Assembly (NCBI RefSeq): GCF_048564905.1
Contig: NC_133010.1
Span: forward strand, 14,501,782-14,565,781
From: Vicugna pacos
Lineage: Eukaryota; Chordata; Mammalia; Artiodactyla; Camelidae
DNA length: 64,000 bases
Direction: 5' to 3'
In this document: positions 46,146 through 58,601 of the stretch, in pieces
How positions within the stretch are numbered: position 1 is the first letter of the stretch
Layout: each line of letters begins with the position of its first letter
Program-made: the position numbers and the translations under genes
Notes under the pieces: generated by a model
Told to the model about the DNA's origin: nothing
Databases searched by the model: none
Seen by the model: the letters and a program-made list of their open reading frames with translations, nothing else

Positions 46146-46985
46146 CGCCACCCAGCCAACTGGCATCCATTCATTACTCTCGCCCTGATAGCTAATGCAG
46201 CCATGATATCCAGTTGATTCCTCCTACCAAATTTCTCTTAAACTTATTCATTTCCCTTCCCATCTGCCACCATAGCAGTCCATGCTGCCATCTCCTCTCA
46301 CTATTGTGGAACAATGCAATGCCTCCTAGCAGGTCTCTCTGTTTTCACTCTAGCTACCTCCCTTCACTCTCTCCAAACTACTCAGAGAGGATTCCACTTG
46401 CTTTCAGGATAAATAACAAAGTTTGTGGACGGCCTGGGTATCCAGCATGTTCTGTTTTCTGTCTTCTGACCCCATTTCACACCATCCTTCTTTCTTGGCA
46501 CTCTGGTCCCTCTGTGTTTATCTCAGTCTTTTCTGCAATGTCTTCAGAAGAGATGTTTCTTCTTCTGAAATGACCATTTTTCTCCTCCTTCATTAACATC
46601 AGAGTTAATTTCAGCTCATCCTTTAGAATTTAGCTTAATGACATTTCCTCAAGGAAGCTCTCCCTGACTTTCTAGACCCCCCCCCACCCCCAGATTGGTC
46701 AGGTCTACAGTACATGAGGCATTCTCAGTGTATCTGGCTTTATCATAGCACCTACCACTGTGATCATTTAATGATCAATTTTGCAATTACTTATTTATTA
46801 ATGATCTCTGCTGCTCAAATTTAGCTTCAAGAGGCCAGGGACAAGTCAACTTTGCTTTCAGTAACTATGTTTGTAAAGTCATTATAACAGTAGCCTCCAC
46901 CAGTGGAATAAATGGATGATGCAGGAGAAGCACTTAGCATGGTGACTTGCACACAGTAGGCTCTCACTAAAGCAATACTACCATA
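46146..46985 (+). repeat. Long LINE L2 3' region
   Basis: The most complete plus-strand L2 here, about 840 bp. Landmarks in order: 'attactctcgccctgatagc', 'cagtccatgctgccatctcc', 'tgctttcaggataaataaca', 'gcctgggtatccagcatgtt', 'ctcaaggaagctctccctga', 'catagcacctaccactgtga', 'gaggccagggacaagtcaac' and 'cacagtaggctctcactaaa'. A C-rich homopolymer patch near 46678-46692 is a local expansion. The 119-codon frame at 46214-46573 is inside this repeat and is not a gene. Confidence 0.85.
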
Positions 46986-47790
46986 ACTGCTGTGTTGTGT
47001 GCTGGGTCTGAGGGAGGCAGGAGGGACTGTATGACTGAGATAATAGTGCCTCGTCTTTAATTGACTAGTGATGCCTTAACAAGAGGTGGCCTTAGAAGGG
47101 AAAGCTGCCTTACCAGACCCGAAGTGGGCTTCATTTTAGCACAGCTTAGGAGTTCCTCCATAGAAAAGAACAAACAAGGTAGGTGATTGTTTTATTTATA
47201 TAATCTAAAGTATTGACGCAAAGCAATTTTAAAAGCTCAAGCTGAGTTCTGAGTATCAAAACTGAGTCAACCTGAACCTGCGCTCGACTTTTCTATTGAA
47301 AAGGATGATCACCAAGAGGCGACTGGTTAAATGTGCCGAAGTCCTATGCTAAAACATTTATTCTAAAATTAGCTCAGGTGCTCCAAGAGTTTTACTCATT
47401 TCCTGAAGAAGCTTCCTAGTTGACATTTCCTCTGTTGATGGTAAACTGCCTACGGAGAAGGCTTTTTCCTTCATATCAAATACTGGTCAGGAAGAAGGTA
47501 ATGAGCAAAATGCAAAAAGACAAATCACTAAAGAGATGCTGTTCTCACTCTCTGGCCTTAAAGAAAGGCAAATTTTGTCTGAATAAGAAGAATCAGAGAA
47601 CTGTAGTTTTTCTACTAAACTTTCTCTTTTGACTAGGACATTGAAAAATGTAAAAAAGTCACCAAAAGCAGAAAAAAAAAGCTGTAAATATTTTTAAGAT
47701 TCTAAAAATGTATCTAAACATCCTCAGTCTATTATTTTTAAATGTAGACAAAGGCAGTAGAAAATTTGCATGTCTTTAACATGAATTATG
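46986..47790. other. Unique DNA, nothing identified
   Basis: No gene or transposon. The 70-codon frame at 47420-47632 is lysine-rich but unrecognised. Confidence 0.45.
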
Positions 47791-47990
47791 TGCCTGGTCC
47801 TGTAATAGGTGCTTTCTTTATATTTTTCTTCTTTGTTGAATTTTAATCTTTAAACTACACTGAAAGAAACATGTTATTGTTTCCAATTTACTGTTTAAAA
47901 AAAAAGTAATTTGCCAAGTCTAATAATAGATGAATCTGGCATTTGGAAACCAGTTCGCCCAGCTTCAAAATCTGTGCTCTGAAATGTATT
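47791..47990 (+). repeat. MIR SINE
   Basis: 'gtgcctggtcctgtaatagg', 'gaaagaaacatgttattgtt' and 'ccagcttcaaaatctgtgct' match MIR positions across about 200 bp. Confidence 0.65.
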
Positions 47991-48672
47991 TTCTCCCAAA
48001 GGTAATAAAAAAACTTGTAAAGTTTCTTCCAATTCTAAAATTCTAAAAATATATTTAAATCATTGCATTAACAGTCTTCCTTCTAGCAAAATTTTAACAT
48101 GGTTAAATGCAGCTCTGCACATATTCCTTGCCTGCACCTGAAAAACTAAAAGTGGACTGAAAAAAGCCATAAAAATGCTGACCAGACTTACTTTAAATTC
48201 ATGATTACAAACCTCACAGGGACTTTGGTCCTGCCAGGCAATCCTTCTCTGTGTTTCCCCGGTAGATTCACTCTGTCACTCAAATCTTTCTCATCTGCTT
48301 CTCTTTCCCCAACCTCGACCACCTTTTCTCCCTCCTCATTCTCTGTTACTAACCATGCTTTTCATTAATGGAGAAATTGGAAAACCACCAGATGCTCCCA
48401 TTTATATATATACCAATTCAACTGTACCTGAACATATATATTTTGTCTTTCCTCGTGTTACAATAGATAGGCTAACTGTCACAATCTAATGATAGCACCT
48501 CAATTTATGCACTGGATTCCAACATTTCATTAATTTACAGACTTTTCAGACTTTTCTCCTTGAATAGTTTCTTCTCTCAATCATTATCAGTTTTTTCATA
48601 TCTCCTGGAAAATTCTAAGCAGTGTGTGTATATGTGTATATGCTTACAGACGCACACACGCATATATACGCA
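47991..48672. other. Unique DNA, nothing identified
   Basis: No feature was recognised apart from mixed purine/pyrimidine simple sequence at its right end. Confidence 0.45.
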
Positions 48673-48697
48673 TGTGTGTGTGTGTGTGTGTGTGTGT
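48673..48697. repeat. (TG)n microsatellite
   Basis: About twelve TG units after a mixed CA/TA tract, a few bases from the left end of the Tigger element. Confidence 0.93.
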
Positions 48698-48704
48698 ATA
48701 AAAT

Positions 48705-49801
48705 CAGTTCTTATTATTCACACTACTTATATTCTCTAAATTCACTGGGAATACTGAATTAGTGAATATGGAACTATTGCTCCTAGCAGAAAAACAGGGT
48801 TATGTTCCTGAGAGTCTCAGGTCACAAAATTTTTTTGACATGTGTTTCTGTTTAAAGGCACCATATTTAATATATGTTTCTTAAATATAATTAATTGCAT
48901 GGTCTTTGAATAAATTAAGGCCAGGAACTTTGGAAGTTATTTGCATTATGTAGGTTTGTTTGCCAATGTCCTTGTAAAACAAGCCAGTCTCATCAGTGTC
49001 GAAACCTACTCATCCATATAATTTTTCTCCTATATAACATTTAGCAGCTATTTTTTAAAATTTCCCACAGCCTTTTGATCTGTGGAATCTGCCTTGCCTT
49101 CAAGTTTAACATTTCCCTGCCAGATCCTTCTTTTGAAATGTGTGAGCCAGCCAGAACTAGCTGAGATGGGTTTAACATTTCCCTGAACCTGGACAATGTG
49201 ACTGTAAATTTCTTTGGCTTTCAGCCTTACAACAATACAGCTTTTTTTTTTTTTAATCTGTCATCATCTCATGAATCTACAAATTTAGCCACTTTTCCAT
49301 ATTTACCGTAGTTTCATCACACACTTTCTAGAGAAGCCTCACATACAGTTCGTAGAATTTCTTCTTCCTTTTTCTATTTGTGCCATATTGTTGATTCATC
49401 AACAGTGAATTCAAAGTCAATGGCATTATAACTCATGCCCAAATGAAGCTTACCTAACACACATATTTCTCCATAAGTACACTGAACCTTCTTATGCTTA
49501 GGAGCACTAGATAGTGGCATTTCTCTATTGCACTTGGAGGGTGTTTTAAACAGTGAAATCACTAAAGAAAACCACAAAAATGAAAACCATGTAACTGAGT
49601 AGACTATGAAAAAAAAAAACTTGTTTACAGTTTGAGAGCTGAAACAAGAAAGCAGAACATGGCTTTGTTTTACCTCAGTGGGGAATGTGCACATCACATC
49701 ACTCAGATTTTTCACCAGTTGTTGATTTTGGAGTTATTTATAAGTTTTAGCAGGTAGATGACTTTGCAAATTCAGAATCTGGGAATAATGGTTATTGACT
49801 A
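48705..49801 (-). mobile_element. Tigger-family DNA transposon, internally deleted, minus strand
   Basis: A pogo/Tigger element of about 1.1 kb. The left end 'cagttcttattattcac' and right end 'gggaataatggttattgac' are diverged inverted terminal repeats. On the minus strand, bases 48978-49000 correspond to a D-x-D-E-T-G-L-F segment, the conserved region around the first catalytic aspartate of pogo-type transposases. Upstream of it a segment near 49040-49150 reads like the end of the CENP-B-type DNA-binding region. The rest of the catalytic domain is missing. The 113-codon minus frame at 49374-49715 is antisense or untranslated material. The subfamily is not certain. Confidence 0.82.
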
Positions 49802-49847
49802 TATACACACACCCACCCACCCACACATACACACACATATATACACT
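49801..49847. repeat. CA/CCCA-rich simple repeat
   Basis: Mixed (AC)n and (ACCC)n units adjoining the right end of the Tigger element. Confidence 0.88.
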
Positions 49848-50039
49848 GTGTGTATACATGCAGCACTTATATTTTGTAACGAAGACCACAAACATACTAC
49901 ATATGTATAAATGCTGTAATTGAAAATTAACAAAACCAAAAAGTTTGCCCCTGATTCACCTGCAATTTATTGCCCTACATCTCCACTCCTCTTGAAATCT
50001 TATACAGTCTTGCTAGCTCCAATAACTTCTATCCTATTC

Positions 50040-50225
50040 TTTTTCAACTATAATATCAATACTCAAGCTATACATTAAATCCCACAGTCAATAATTAATC
50101 CTCATCTTACTCAACCAGGCTGCATCATTTGATATATTTGGCCACCACCCCTTCTTAAAACTCTCTCTTCACTCAGTTTCTGGACACCATTCTCAGTTAG
50201 TTCTCCTTTTCTGAGGCCTTCTCTA
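50040..50225 (+). repeat. LINE L2 fragment
   Basis: 'catcttactcaaccaggctg', 'ggccaccaccccttcttaaa', 'cactcagtttctggacacca' and 'gttctccttttctgaggcct' correspond to an internal L2 segment (tgaccactccctccttcttg in most copies). Confidence 0.7.
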
Positions 50226-50640
50226 GAGCAGGGATTTTCAAATTTATGAATGCATGCTCATTGGGATCTACAAAGACTTTTCAAGGATTACAGTGGCAAA
50301 TACTTAATCACTGTATCCATTTTAATTTTGCCTGAGACTGTCATGCTGGTTCTACTTTGTTTTGGTTCATAGTCACTTTTTTCGCAATTCACCAAAGAAT
50401 GATATACCTTCACCTTTCCTGAAACTCACTATGATGCACTGCTCTAAACACACGAAGTTGCCACATAGATGTTAATGTGGGTGCTGAGCAAATGAAAGGC
50501 TGTAATGACTGAGTGACTCATAGTTTTACAAATAAGTCTTGCCAGATCTTTCAAATATTTATTTTAGAAAAAAATTGAAGGAGAACCTACTGATTTGTCT
50601 GGTAGGACCTTATGAGAACCACAACCCATGTACTACCATA
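50226..50640. repeat. Possible hAT-type MITE
   Basis: The left edge 'agcagggattttcaaattta' and right edge 'ttatgagaaccacaaccca' resemble hAT-Charlie termini (cagtggttctcaaa in many families). The interior was not recognised. Confidence 0.35.
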
Positions 50641-51660
50641 CACAGTTTGGATGCTAAGGATTAAAATTGCCTAGTCCATCCCCACCTCCCACCCCCAACA
50701 TACACACAACTTACCGTCTATATTAACTTGACTTTATCATTTCAATGTTATAACAATGTTATAAAAATGTATGACTTTATTATTCCAGGAGAGACTATTA
50801 CAGAGGCAAAAAACTTGAATGTTTATTACAGGAACTTCCAAAGGACTAATAAACTCTTCGATAGAAAGCATCAACAGGCAGGTGACCCTCTTCCACAAAA
50901 TCCTAGCCTTCTGGTTCTAGTGGTTATAAACTGCTATATCATGATTCTTACCCAATTCTAATCCAACCTTTCTACCTTCCTCCTACCCTTTAGTGAAGCT
51001 CATACTTAACACAAACTTGAAATTCTAAATAATACCTGACCATATTTTTTGACATTACTGCCAGACACTACCAAAGTTATGACTGGGTGGTGGTCTCTCT
51101 TAGCACAGTAAGCCTAAATTCAGCTTTGTCTTATCAACAAGTTGTGTTGGTAATATTTGGAGATCTGGCATTCTACAGTTAAAAATCAATCTTTGACTGT
51201 AGATTCCTATGTGTCTTCAGCATAAAACCTAATAAGCATTTTAAAATCAAATGACTCTGTTGATTCCTATCTATATATTTATGTGAACAAGACTTTTTGA
51301 AGCTTTTATACCCCTACACACATACACACATATACATAATTAAAAATACTAATAGAACTAATGCTAAATCCTACCTTATTATTAACTTTATAATAAAATT
51401 TCATGTTTCTGTTTTTATATTTACTGTACTACTAATAATTGTACTAATAATTCAATCAGAAAATAATTTCCACATGAGAATCTATGGAAATTTTTGTCTA
51501 TACCTACTAACTTCTAAGTTCCTAGAGTAGAGGCATCATATATCATGTTTCTGTTTTATTTCTGAGTAGTTGAATGAAAAAGTCAATACAAAAACAGACT
51601 GGTTTGTTTCTTAGTTTTCAGGTCATAATTTATTAACTTTAGCAATACTGTTAAGCTTTT
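50641..51660. other. Unique AT-rich DNA, nothing identified
   Basis: No gene or transposon was recognised. The 77-codon frames at 50728-50961 and 51297-51530 are AT-rich and have no domain. Confidence 0.45.
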
Positions 51661-51664
51661 GAAA

Positions 51665-51855
51665 AAATTCATTCATTTGTTCTTTCATTTATTTAAAAAA
51701 TTAATGAACAATTATGTGTCAAGTACTATACTATGTGCTAAAAATAAGTAATCAATAAAATGAACTTGATCTATGTTTTCATGTATTTACAGTATAGGAG
51801 AGAAGATTGATATTAAACTAATAAACAGGTAAAAATAGACACAAATAAAATATGT
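51665..51855 (-). repeat. LINE L2 3' end, minus strand
   Basis: 'attcattcatttgttctttc', 'tatgtgtcaagtactatact' and 'tttacagtataggagagaag' are the reverse of the L2 terminus. Confidence 0.7.
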
Positions 51856-51859
51856 AAAT

Positions 51860-51965
51860 GTAGCTCCACGAGGACAGGCTAAGTTTCTGTCTTGGTCACC
51901 AGTGTATTTACTTACAATAGGTCTTGGCACCTAAAAAGCATCTGATAAATTCTATCTAATTAATT
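51860..51965 (+). repeat. LINE L2 3' end, plus strand
   Basis: 'tagctccacgaggacaggct', 'ggtcaccagtgtatttactt' and 'cttggcacctaaaaagcatc' are the plus-strand L2 terminus. It abuts the opposite-strand copy just before it. Confidence 0.7.
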
Positions 51966-52121
51966 TAAGCAAAATTGTGAGAAAATTACATAATGACTGT
52001 AATTAACTTGTGAGTGTAATTTAAAATTGTGGACAAGGAAGGGATGCTATGACTAGAACAAACCAAATTAGAGATGGACTCTAACAATATTACACCAATT
52101 CTATATATAGCAACAGACCAC

Positions 52122-52527
52122 TGTGAGAGAGGAAAAATAATTTTCCCTCTACCCTTCTAAGTTCTGGGCTGAAAGCACCCTGTAATAAAAAACAGATTTA
52201 CAGGAGAAAAATAAACAGAAGTTTAATAACATTTATTCCTCCTGTATACATGGAAGATAACCAGGAAAACTGAATAACTCCAGAAACGGCCCAAGCTATC
52301 ACACTGAATACCATCTCTGGAGACTGAGTCATCCTCCTCTTCCTGAACAGGGAGAGACCTTTACAATGGAGATTTCTCTTGTAAATGTAAATTTCTCTTA
52401 CAGAAGGATAATGTTTACTGGTTTTCAGAGCTTTTCCTGTGTGCAGTTCCTTAAAAATAACCAGCTCAAGATAATCCTTTTGCCAAAGAGACATATTTTG
52501 GGGTAGCAAATTCTTCTCCTATTCACA
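52122..52527 (-). repeat. Solitary retroviral LTR fossil, minus strand
   Basis: A compact LTR of about 406 bp. On the minus strand it starts TGTGAATAGG and ends CTCTCACA, so the ends form TGTGA/TCACA inverted repeats. It contains an AATAAA signal at 52232-52237 in the right place, about 110 bp from the 3' end. The phrases 'tgctaccccaaaatatgtct' and 'gactcagtctccagagatgg' (minus strand) are familiar from mammalian LTRs. No internal retroviral region adjoins it. Flanking bases do not form a clear duplication. The family was not resolved (class I or III). Likely eutherian in age. Confidence 0.75.
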
Positions 52528-53635
52528 GTCGCTTAGAGTACAAATCTTTAAGGCATTCTTTCCCTTAAGTTGCACTTCTCTCTTTTCATTCAAACTTTGA
52601 AGGCTCTAAAACTAATGCTTATTTGTATATATAATGCTTAATTTGTCTAAACTATGTTATTTAAGTATTTTTGACTATCTTTTTTCCCCCTGAAAAACAG
52701 GAGTAAAATATCCAGTAATGTAAGTGCTTGAAACAGAATGAATTCAGTAAATGCTTCTTTACTGACCCTATCACTCCATTTAAATGTACATTGCTGAAAC
52801 TTGCTAAATATCACTTTGCTTAAAATAAGACATTTCAATCTTGTATGTTGAGAGAAATTATTTACTTTTGTAATACTATCTTTCAGATAATAATAATAAT
52901 AATATTTTAAGAATAATTCTTTAATGGCAAGGCTATGTAAAATTAAACACTTTTAAACTATTTATTACACACCAAATATTTTCTCTTTTTATTCTACTGT
53001 AAGAATATTTGGTCGCCACACAAATGGCTGTGTGGTAACCATTGTATCCCTTCCCTGTTACAATAATAACTTGCCCAGTTAACATAATATTAAAGAATCA
53101 ACTTTATTCATACATACGTTTTCTTCCTCAGAGACATCTATTTTTAATTTTAATAAAATTCCAGTCAACCTATGTAGTCATATTTTAAGATGATCATCAC
53201 TGTCCAAATACTGCTTCTCATGTATGTTTGTTTATAGCAATTACTCTGATTTACTTAAATGCAGGGTAAGATTTTAAAAAATGCAAATAAAGCCTCGAGG
53301 GAATAGAATCAAAATTAGTGTTCCTGATTCAGACTGGCCTTTTCAGGGACAGCTTTAGGCAAATTGAAAAGTGTAGAGAATTAACCTCTATCATACCCTT
53401 TCGGTATCTGCTCTTCTTCCCAAAGATTCCGTATGATTTCTTGTTTTCACTATCCTTTGCAACCAAATGAAGGCTCATGGCTACTGTCACTACTTCCGCA
53501 AATAAACAAACTCATGTGTTTTTCTCAACATAAGAATTAAGCAAATTGAAGCATGAATAAACTCTAGCTGATTCTGGTAGTAGAACTCCATCCAAGTTAG
53601 TACACATGGATGGTTTTTGATTTGTTTTGTTTTGC
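52528..53635. other. Unique AT-rich DNA, nothing identified
   Basis: No gene or repeat family was recognised. Confidence 0.45.
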
Positions 53636-53639
53636 TTTA

Positions 53640-53722
53640 ATAATCAGGTGTACTTAGGTATAATTTACATACAGTAAAATGTATAATTTGAAGTTAATAA
53701 TTCAATGAATGCTGACAATAGA
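53640..53722 (-). repeat. Ancient L1 3' fragment (short)
   Basis: 'acttaggtataatttacata' and 'agttaataattcaatgaatg' resemble the antisense 3' end of L1M elements (ttgaggtataattgacatac in most copies). Confidence 0.5.
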
Positions 53723-56700
53723 GAGAATGTATAGAAAGTGCCTGATCTATTGCATATCATGCAACAGAATCCTAGTAAGCAGTAGCTACTCAACATCTCA
53801 AAGTCAGTCTGGTTCATATTTCTAACTGCTATACTACAAGGGTCATAAAAACTGTGATTCTTTTTTGCTTCATATTCTCCCTCTAAGGCTTACTCCAATC
53901 TGTGGAAGAGATGGAAGGAAAATGTGTTAATGGATCAACAGATGAAAATCCCTTCTATGTTCCTATCCTCTAGCTGAAAAATTTCCCCTTCCTTTGTTTT
54001 TCCAGTTTTTAAGGCTTATGACTATTCATGAGACTCCAGCTCCCATTCCACACCTTTCTGTCCGCCTGTGTCCTGGTGGTGCTGTTCTAGAACACATTCC
54101 TCCACACCACCCACATGTCATGCTGCTTCCACTACTTTACCTTAAGTGAAATCTAACTTCTCCCATGATACTCATCCGTTGAAACATTTCTTATTGATGT
54201 GGATACTTCTGAGCTGAATGACTGAAGGCCTAGGTGAACCCTAGCACTGGGTCCCAATCCATCAGACACCAATCTGCTGGCTCAGATAGATTGTATTTAC
54301 CGTATTTCTTCCTGGGAAGTGTAACATACGTATTTGCAAGACAGTCTTTGATAAGCCAATTGGGCTAGGGGGTGAGATCTCTGGAGGGACACGCCAGAGC
54401 AATGATTTCAAGACTCAGATGCAATACTCACTTTTTATAACACATATTATTATAAAATGTTAGCTTTATAAGACATTCTCAATTTACTATCCTGAAATAA
54501 AGTCCATGGATAACATAACTTAGCTAAACACAAACTTCCAAATATGTATATATAATTCATCTAAAGTATAAAGGCAAATTTAAAAGGTAACTGATAATAA
54601 AACTTTGCATTTCAATGTAAATTGCTTGGACATAACAAAACATGAAGACATAATGAAATTGCCTGATACTGGAACTCAATTATAATTAGTAAGTCTTAGT
54701 GTAAGAAAAGTAAAAATAATTTGAGACCATCTATATAAATAGCACAGAAAAATACAGAATAAACATCGATGTTAGGAAAAGAAAAGATAGACCGGTTTAG
54801 GTTTCTTTTGATTTCGCTTTTGTGTTTGATGAGAGAAATAAGCAAATGACATTTAATACCCATAGGAATAATATGCCACAACAAATTACAGAATGTGGAG
54901 GCAATGAAAAAGAAAGCATTCTCACAAATAAGCTGGTCCTTAGATGTAACGTCAAGTTACTGTCAAAATATTTCTCTGTGTTATGACATAGAATGGAGTA
55001 GTCACAAGTACCACAGAAGACAAAGCATAGAAATACAAAATTTGTATTGTTAAGAAATAGGCTTACAATGGGATTCAAATGTGGAGGCTTAAGTACAATG
55101 GATTCTACCTATGACACAGTCTAGAGCTGAGCAGCCCAGGGCAGATCATATCGCTTGGCCAATGACAACATGTGGCTTTCAAGGTGGCAGCAGTGTCACC
55201 CATTTCCTCGCCACCAGCAAGTGGGGAAGGGACATCCAGGATACGAGGCTCCACTGCTAAGGAGATGATTCAAAATTGAAGACATTAACTCCTAATTATG
55301 CCACTGAACAAAACTTAGACACAGAAGAGAGTGAGAATGTGACCATGTGACCAGCTAAAGTGCAGGAGAATCTATTATTCAAAGGAAGAAGAAGCGATCT
55401 TTGACACGAAATCCCACCCTCTGTTGAGGGAAACATTCAGTTTCTGTAATGTAAAAAGACCTCAGAGATCATATACAAGTAGAAGAAATGCTGGACATTA
55501 AAAAAAAAGGCAATACTACAAATGCTATAGAGATAGAGAGTAGATTGCGTCATTACAGACTGGAAAATAGCGAATGCCTCTAACGAACAAATAATTTTAA
55601 TGTATAATTTTCAATAATTAGTGACTCAACAGTAAGTGACTATAAAATATATTTTAAATCACCTTTACTAAAGAAGTTCAGTAAGATCTCTGCATTTCAT
55701 TTGTCTCTGCTACTTGAATGGATTTTGTTTTTCCATTGTTGAAAAAAATCCTGAAATTTCTTCTTTTTTTTTTTGCAATTGGTTTTGTTGCCTTCCAGTA
55801 ACTGTATGACTCCATTCAGACACCTGTTTTAATCAAAATACGTAGTTGGAAATGCTCTAATAATAAATTCAGTTTCTTTCCAAGGAGTGAGTTATGTAAA
55901 TTTTAATGGGGTCCAAAACCTATCATAATTAGATGTATTAAATCATACTTTGGCTTTAAAATCATCTTTTAATTAATTCTTCCTGAACTACTGGCTAGCA
56001 TTTCAAATGGATTAATCATCCAATCTAGTATTGCATGTTCATACAGATTTTTAAATTTAAGCATTATATCTTTTTAAGTAGAATGCAAATGAGAGCAATG
56101 TAGTTCCATTTCTGTATGCCTCAGCTTATCCTTATTTAACTTTGCAAAGATAGAAACTGAAAGTTCTTGGGAAGCAAGGATTTTTTAAATAGTATATAGT
56201 TGTTAATAAATTTACTAATATTCCCTTTATCACATAAGAAGAACCTCATTTACCTTTTTAAATACATATTGAAGATATGTCATATCATTTCATAACATTT
56301 TAACTTTGGTATTAAATTTTTATTTGATTAACTAAAAGAATTCTACAACAGAAACACTTAGTGAACAAAATTCTTTAAGGATAATTTTAGGATCAGTTGT
56401 TTATTTCTTCTTTATTGTCTTTCACAGTTTATGACATTTATCATTCAGTGGGTTACATTAATTATATGAGTATCATTAATAACAGCTTTTTTTGGTTTAT
56501 TTATGAAGCCTTTAACTTAAATTCTTGGTAGCTAAGTGTGATGGATAAATATTGAAATACATGCTGAAATACTTGATTCAACTTTTAAAATGAGATTTTA
56601 AACCCATGTTACTAACTTACTAAACTAATTTCATAAGCGATGATATTGGAGAGAGGAAATTTTTTCATGTAAACTAATAAATAAAGTTTATACATATCCT

Positions 56701-56723
56701 CATTTCCTTTATACTTGTTAGTG
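53723..56723. other. Unique AT-rich DNA, no gene seen
   Basis: Three kilobases without a recognisable transposon or exon. The part at 53990-54420 is less AT-rich and may be an unidentified old repeat. The part at about 55910-56120 is repeat-free with several TAAT cores ('cttttaattaattc', 'atggattaatcatcc') and is a weak candidate for conserved non-coding DNA. The 93-codon minus frame at 54797-55078 has no domain. Confidence 0.4.
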
Positions 56724-57170
56724 TGTCAGTCCAGTTTCTCCAAGAGGTACACACCAAGGCAGGATTAGGCATTTAAAAATTCATTGGAGAAAATGCCTGT
56801 GAGGAGTAAAGGGAAGGAAATAGAAGACAAGGAGTGTCTTTAGAATGTAACAAAAGTCTGTCATCTATGAAAGGAGAGGGGTGAAATGGAGGACTGGGAA
56901 AAAAGAACCTTGGACTACAGAGCAGTTTTAAGAAAATTTTGAACAGGTAGATGTGAGATCTTCAAGCTAAAGTCACCCATTAGAAGTCACCGACTGCCCT
57001 GTTAGAACAGACTTGTGCTGGTAGCTCCACTGCATTCAACACAGGAACAGCCCAAAGGAAGCCTGGCCTCAATACGAATACAATGGTAGATCCTGAGGGT
57101 AGATGCATCCAGCTGACATCAGTGAATGTCTCCCGCGGCAGCAGACCTGAGCATCACATTTCCACAGCTG
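56724..57170 (-). repeat. Possible solitary LTR fossil (ERVL/MaLR-like)
   Basis: The left edge 'tgtcagtccagtttctccaa' and the following 'taaaaattcattggagaaaa' resemble the antisense 3' end of an old LTR, as at 3925 and 25908. The right limit is approximate. Broken and diverged. Confidence 0.4.
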
Positions 57171-58597
57171 CCAAGTTAGTAATTCCGAAAATTACATTTC
57201 CTCTATAACTTTTAAATTAGTGATTAACCATACATCTCCAAGCAGTAGAACTTTATTTTTATGCAGGACTCTTTCATTCCCTTCTAAAGAAAAGATGTTT
57301 ATCTGCTGTTCATTACAGAGACCTATTTTTTTCACTATCTCATAGATTCTTCTTCAATCAGTTTCACTGCTTAATTCAATAGAAGAAAATAATTTGATTT
57401 GGAATTTTCTCCTTCCTTGAATTAATGACCTGCTGAAGCTGATAAATTTAATTTTTTCTAATATTTTGTAGCTTTTGATTTTTTTTATCGTTTTGCTATC
57501 CTTTGAGAAATGAGTGCTTTATTATTCAGATTACAATATTTATAAGCACTCCAGGGACAGTAGTGTAGTTCTCAGACATTATTTTTAATCCTGAAAGTAT
57601 AATTTTGTCAAATACAATGGTATATTTCTTTGTAAACTGTACACTTGATCTTGACTGTTCCACAGTTTAACTAGAAAAAGAAAAAAAATATTGGCTGAGT
57701 AATTCATAACTGTGGATTTGTGGGCAAAGCAATAAAATTCAACTTCAAATTTAACTAAATATTGCCAACATTTTGCTTTTATTTGGCATTTTGAAATGAG
57801 GACTAATGAAACACAAACTCACACACATATACACATATGTGTATACAATCACCTTGTGTATATAAGTTTATATATTATCATGAATACAACCACCACAGAC
57901 TTACATTGATAGTTATGTTTAAATGGTGAATCAAACACCACCATTGGTAATTTTTCTAAATGTTATACAACTCTTGGTAATGTTTTAAAGAGAACAGTGT
58001 TAAAAATCCCCAAATTTCCAGTTATATGACTGTAGAATTTATTGTCTTTTAAAATCATGCAAAAATAAGTTTAGAAAGTCGTAGTATTTTTTTGACCTGT
58101 AAAGATTCATGAGACATTTAAAATCCATGGGACAGAGGTAGTTTCTCACTGCATAAAAAAAAAAACAACTGTCTCTTATGTTGCAAAATGTCTCCCATTC
58201 ATGGCTCCTTCAACCAATTGCAGCAATGCCCTTCAGCCATTGCGATAGTCAAAAGGATCCTCACTTTTGTCAAAAATGCCTCAGGAAATGCCTTCTGAGA
58301 TAAGAGTCCTGGGAACAACAGGACTTTTTCTGTGTTAAAGAATGTGAGCTGAAGCATTTCCTCCTCCACTCATCCCCAGACTACTCAACTGCTTTTCTAA
58401 AATAATGATGAATAAGTACTTTAAGTGTATTTGTTTGAAGGGCCATCAATTCTTTGTCCTGTCAGAATACGGAACATTTTTGGGGCTCTGATTTGTTCTC
58501 TATCGCTGGGGAGAAAAAAAAAAAAAAAAGAGTGAAGGGAATTGCTCAGTATACACCCAGGATCCCAGAATTTCAAGTCCAGATAGGCCTGTAAGAA
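57171..58597. other. Unique DNA with a 16-A run
   Basis: Nothing was recognised except an 18-bp perfect palindrome (tatacacatatgtgtata at 57828-57845) and a run of 16 A at 58514-58529. Confidence 0.45.
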
Positions 58598-58601
58598 AGT
58601 T
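58598..58601. repeat. 4-bp target-site duplication, left copy
   Basis: agtt, repeated at 59230-59233 on the other side of the LTR. Four bases is the length produced by gammaretrovirus-type integrases. Confidence 0.75.

Noticed and set aside
46214-46573. 119-residue coding frame
   Set aside because: It is fully contained in a plus-strand L2 3' region, which is non-coding.
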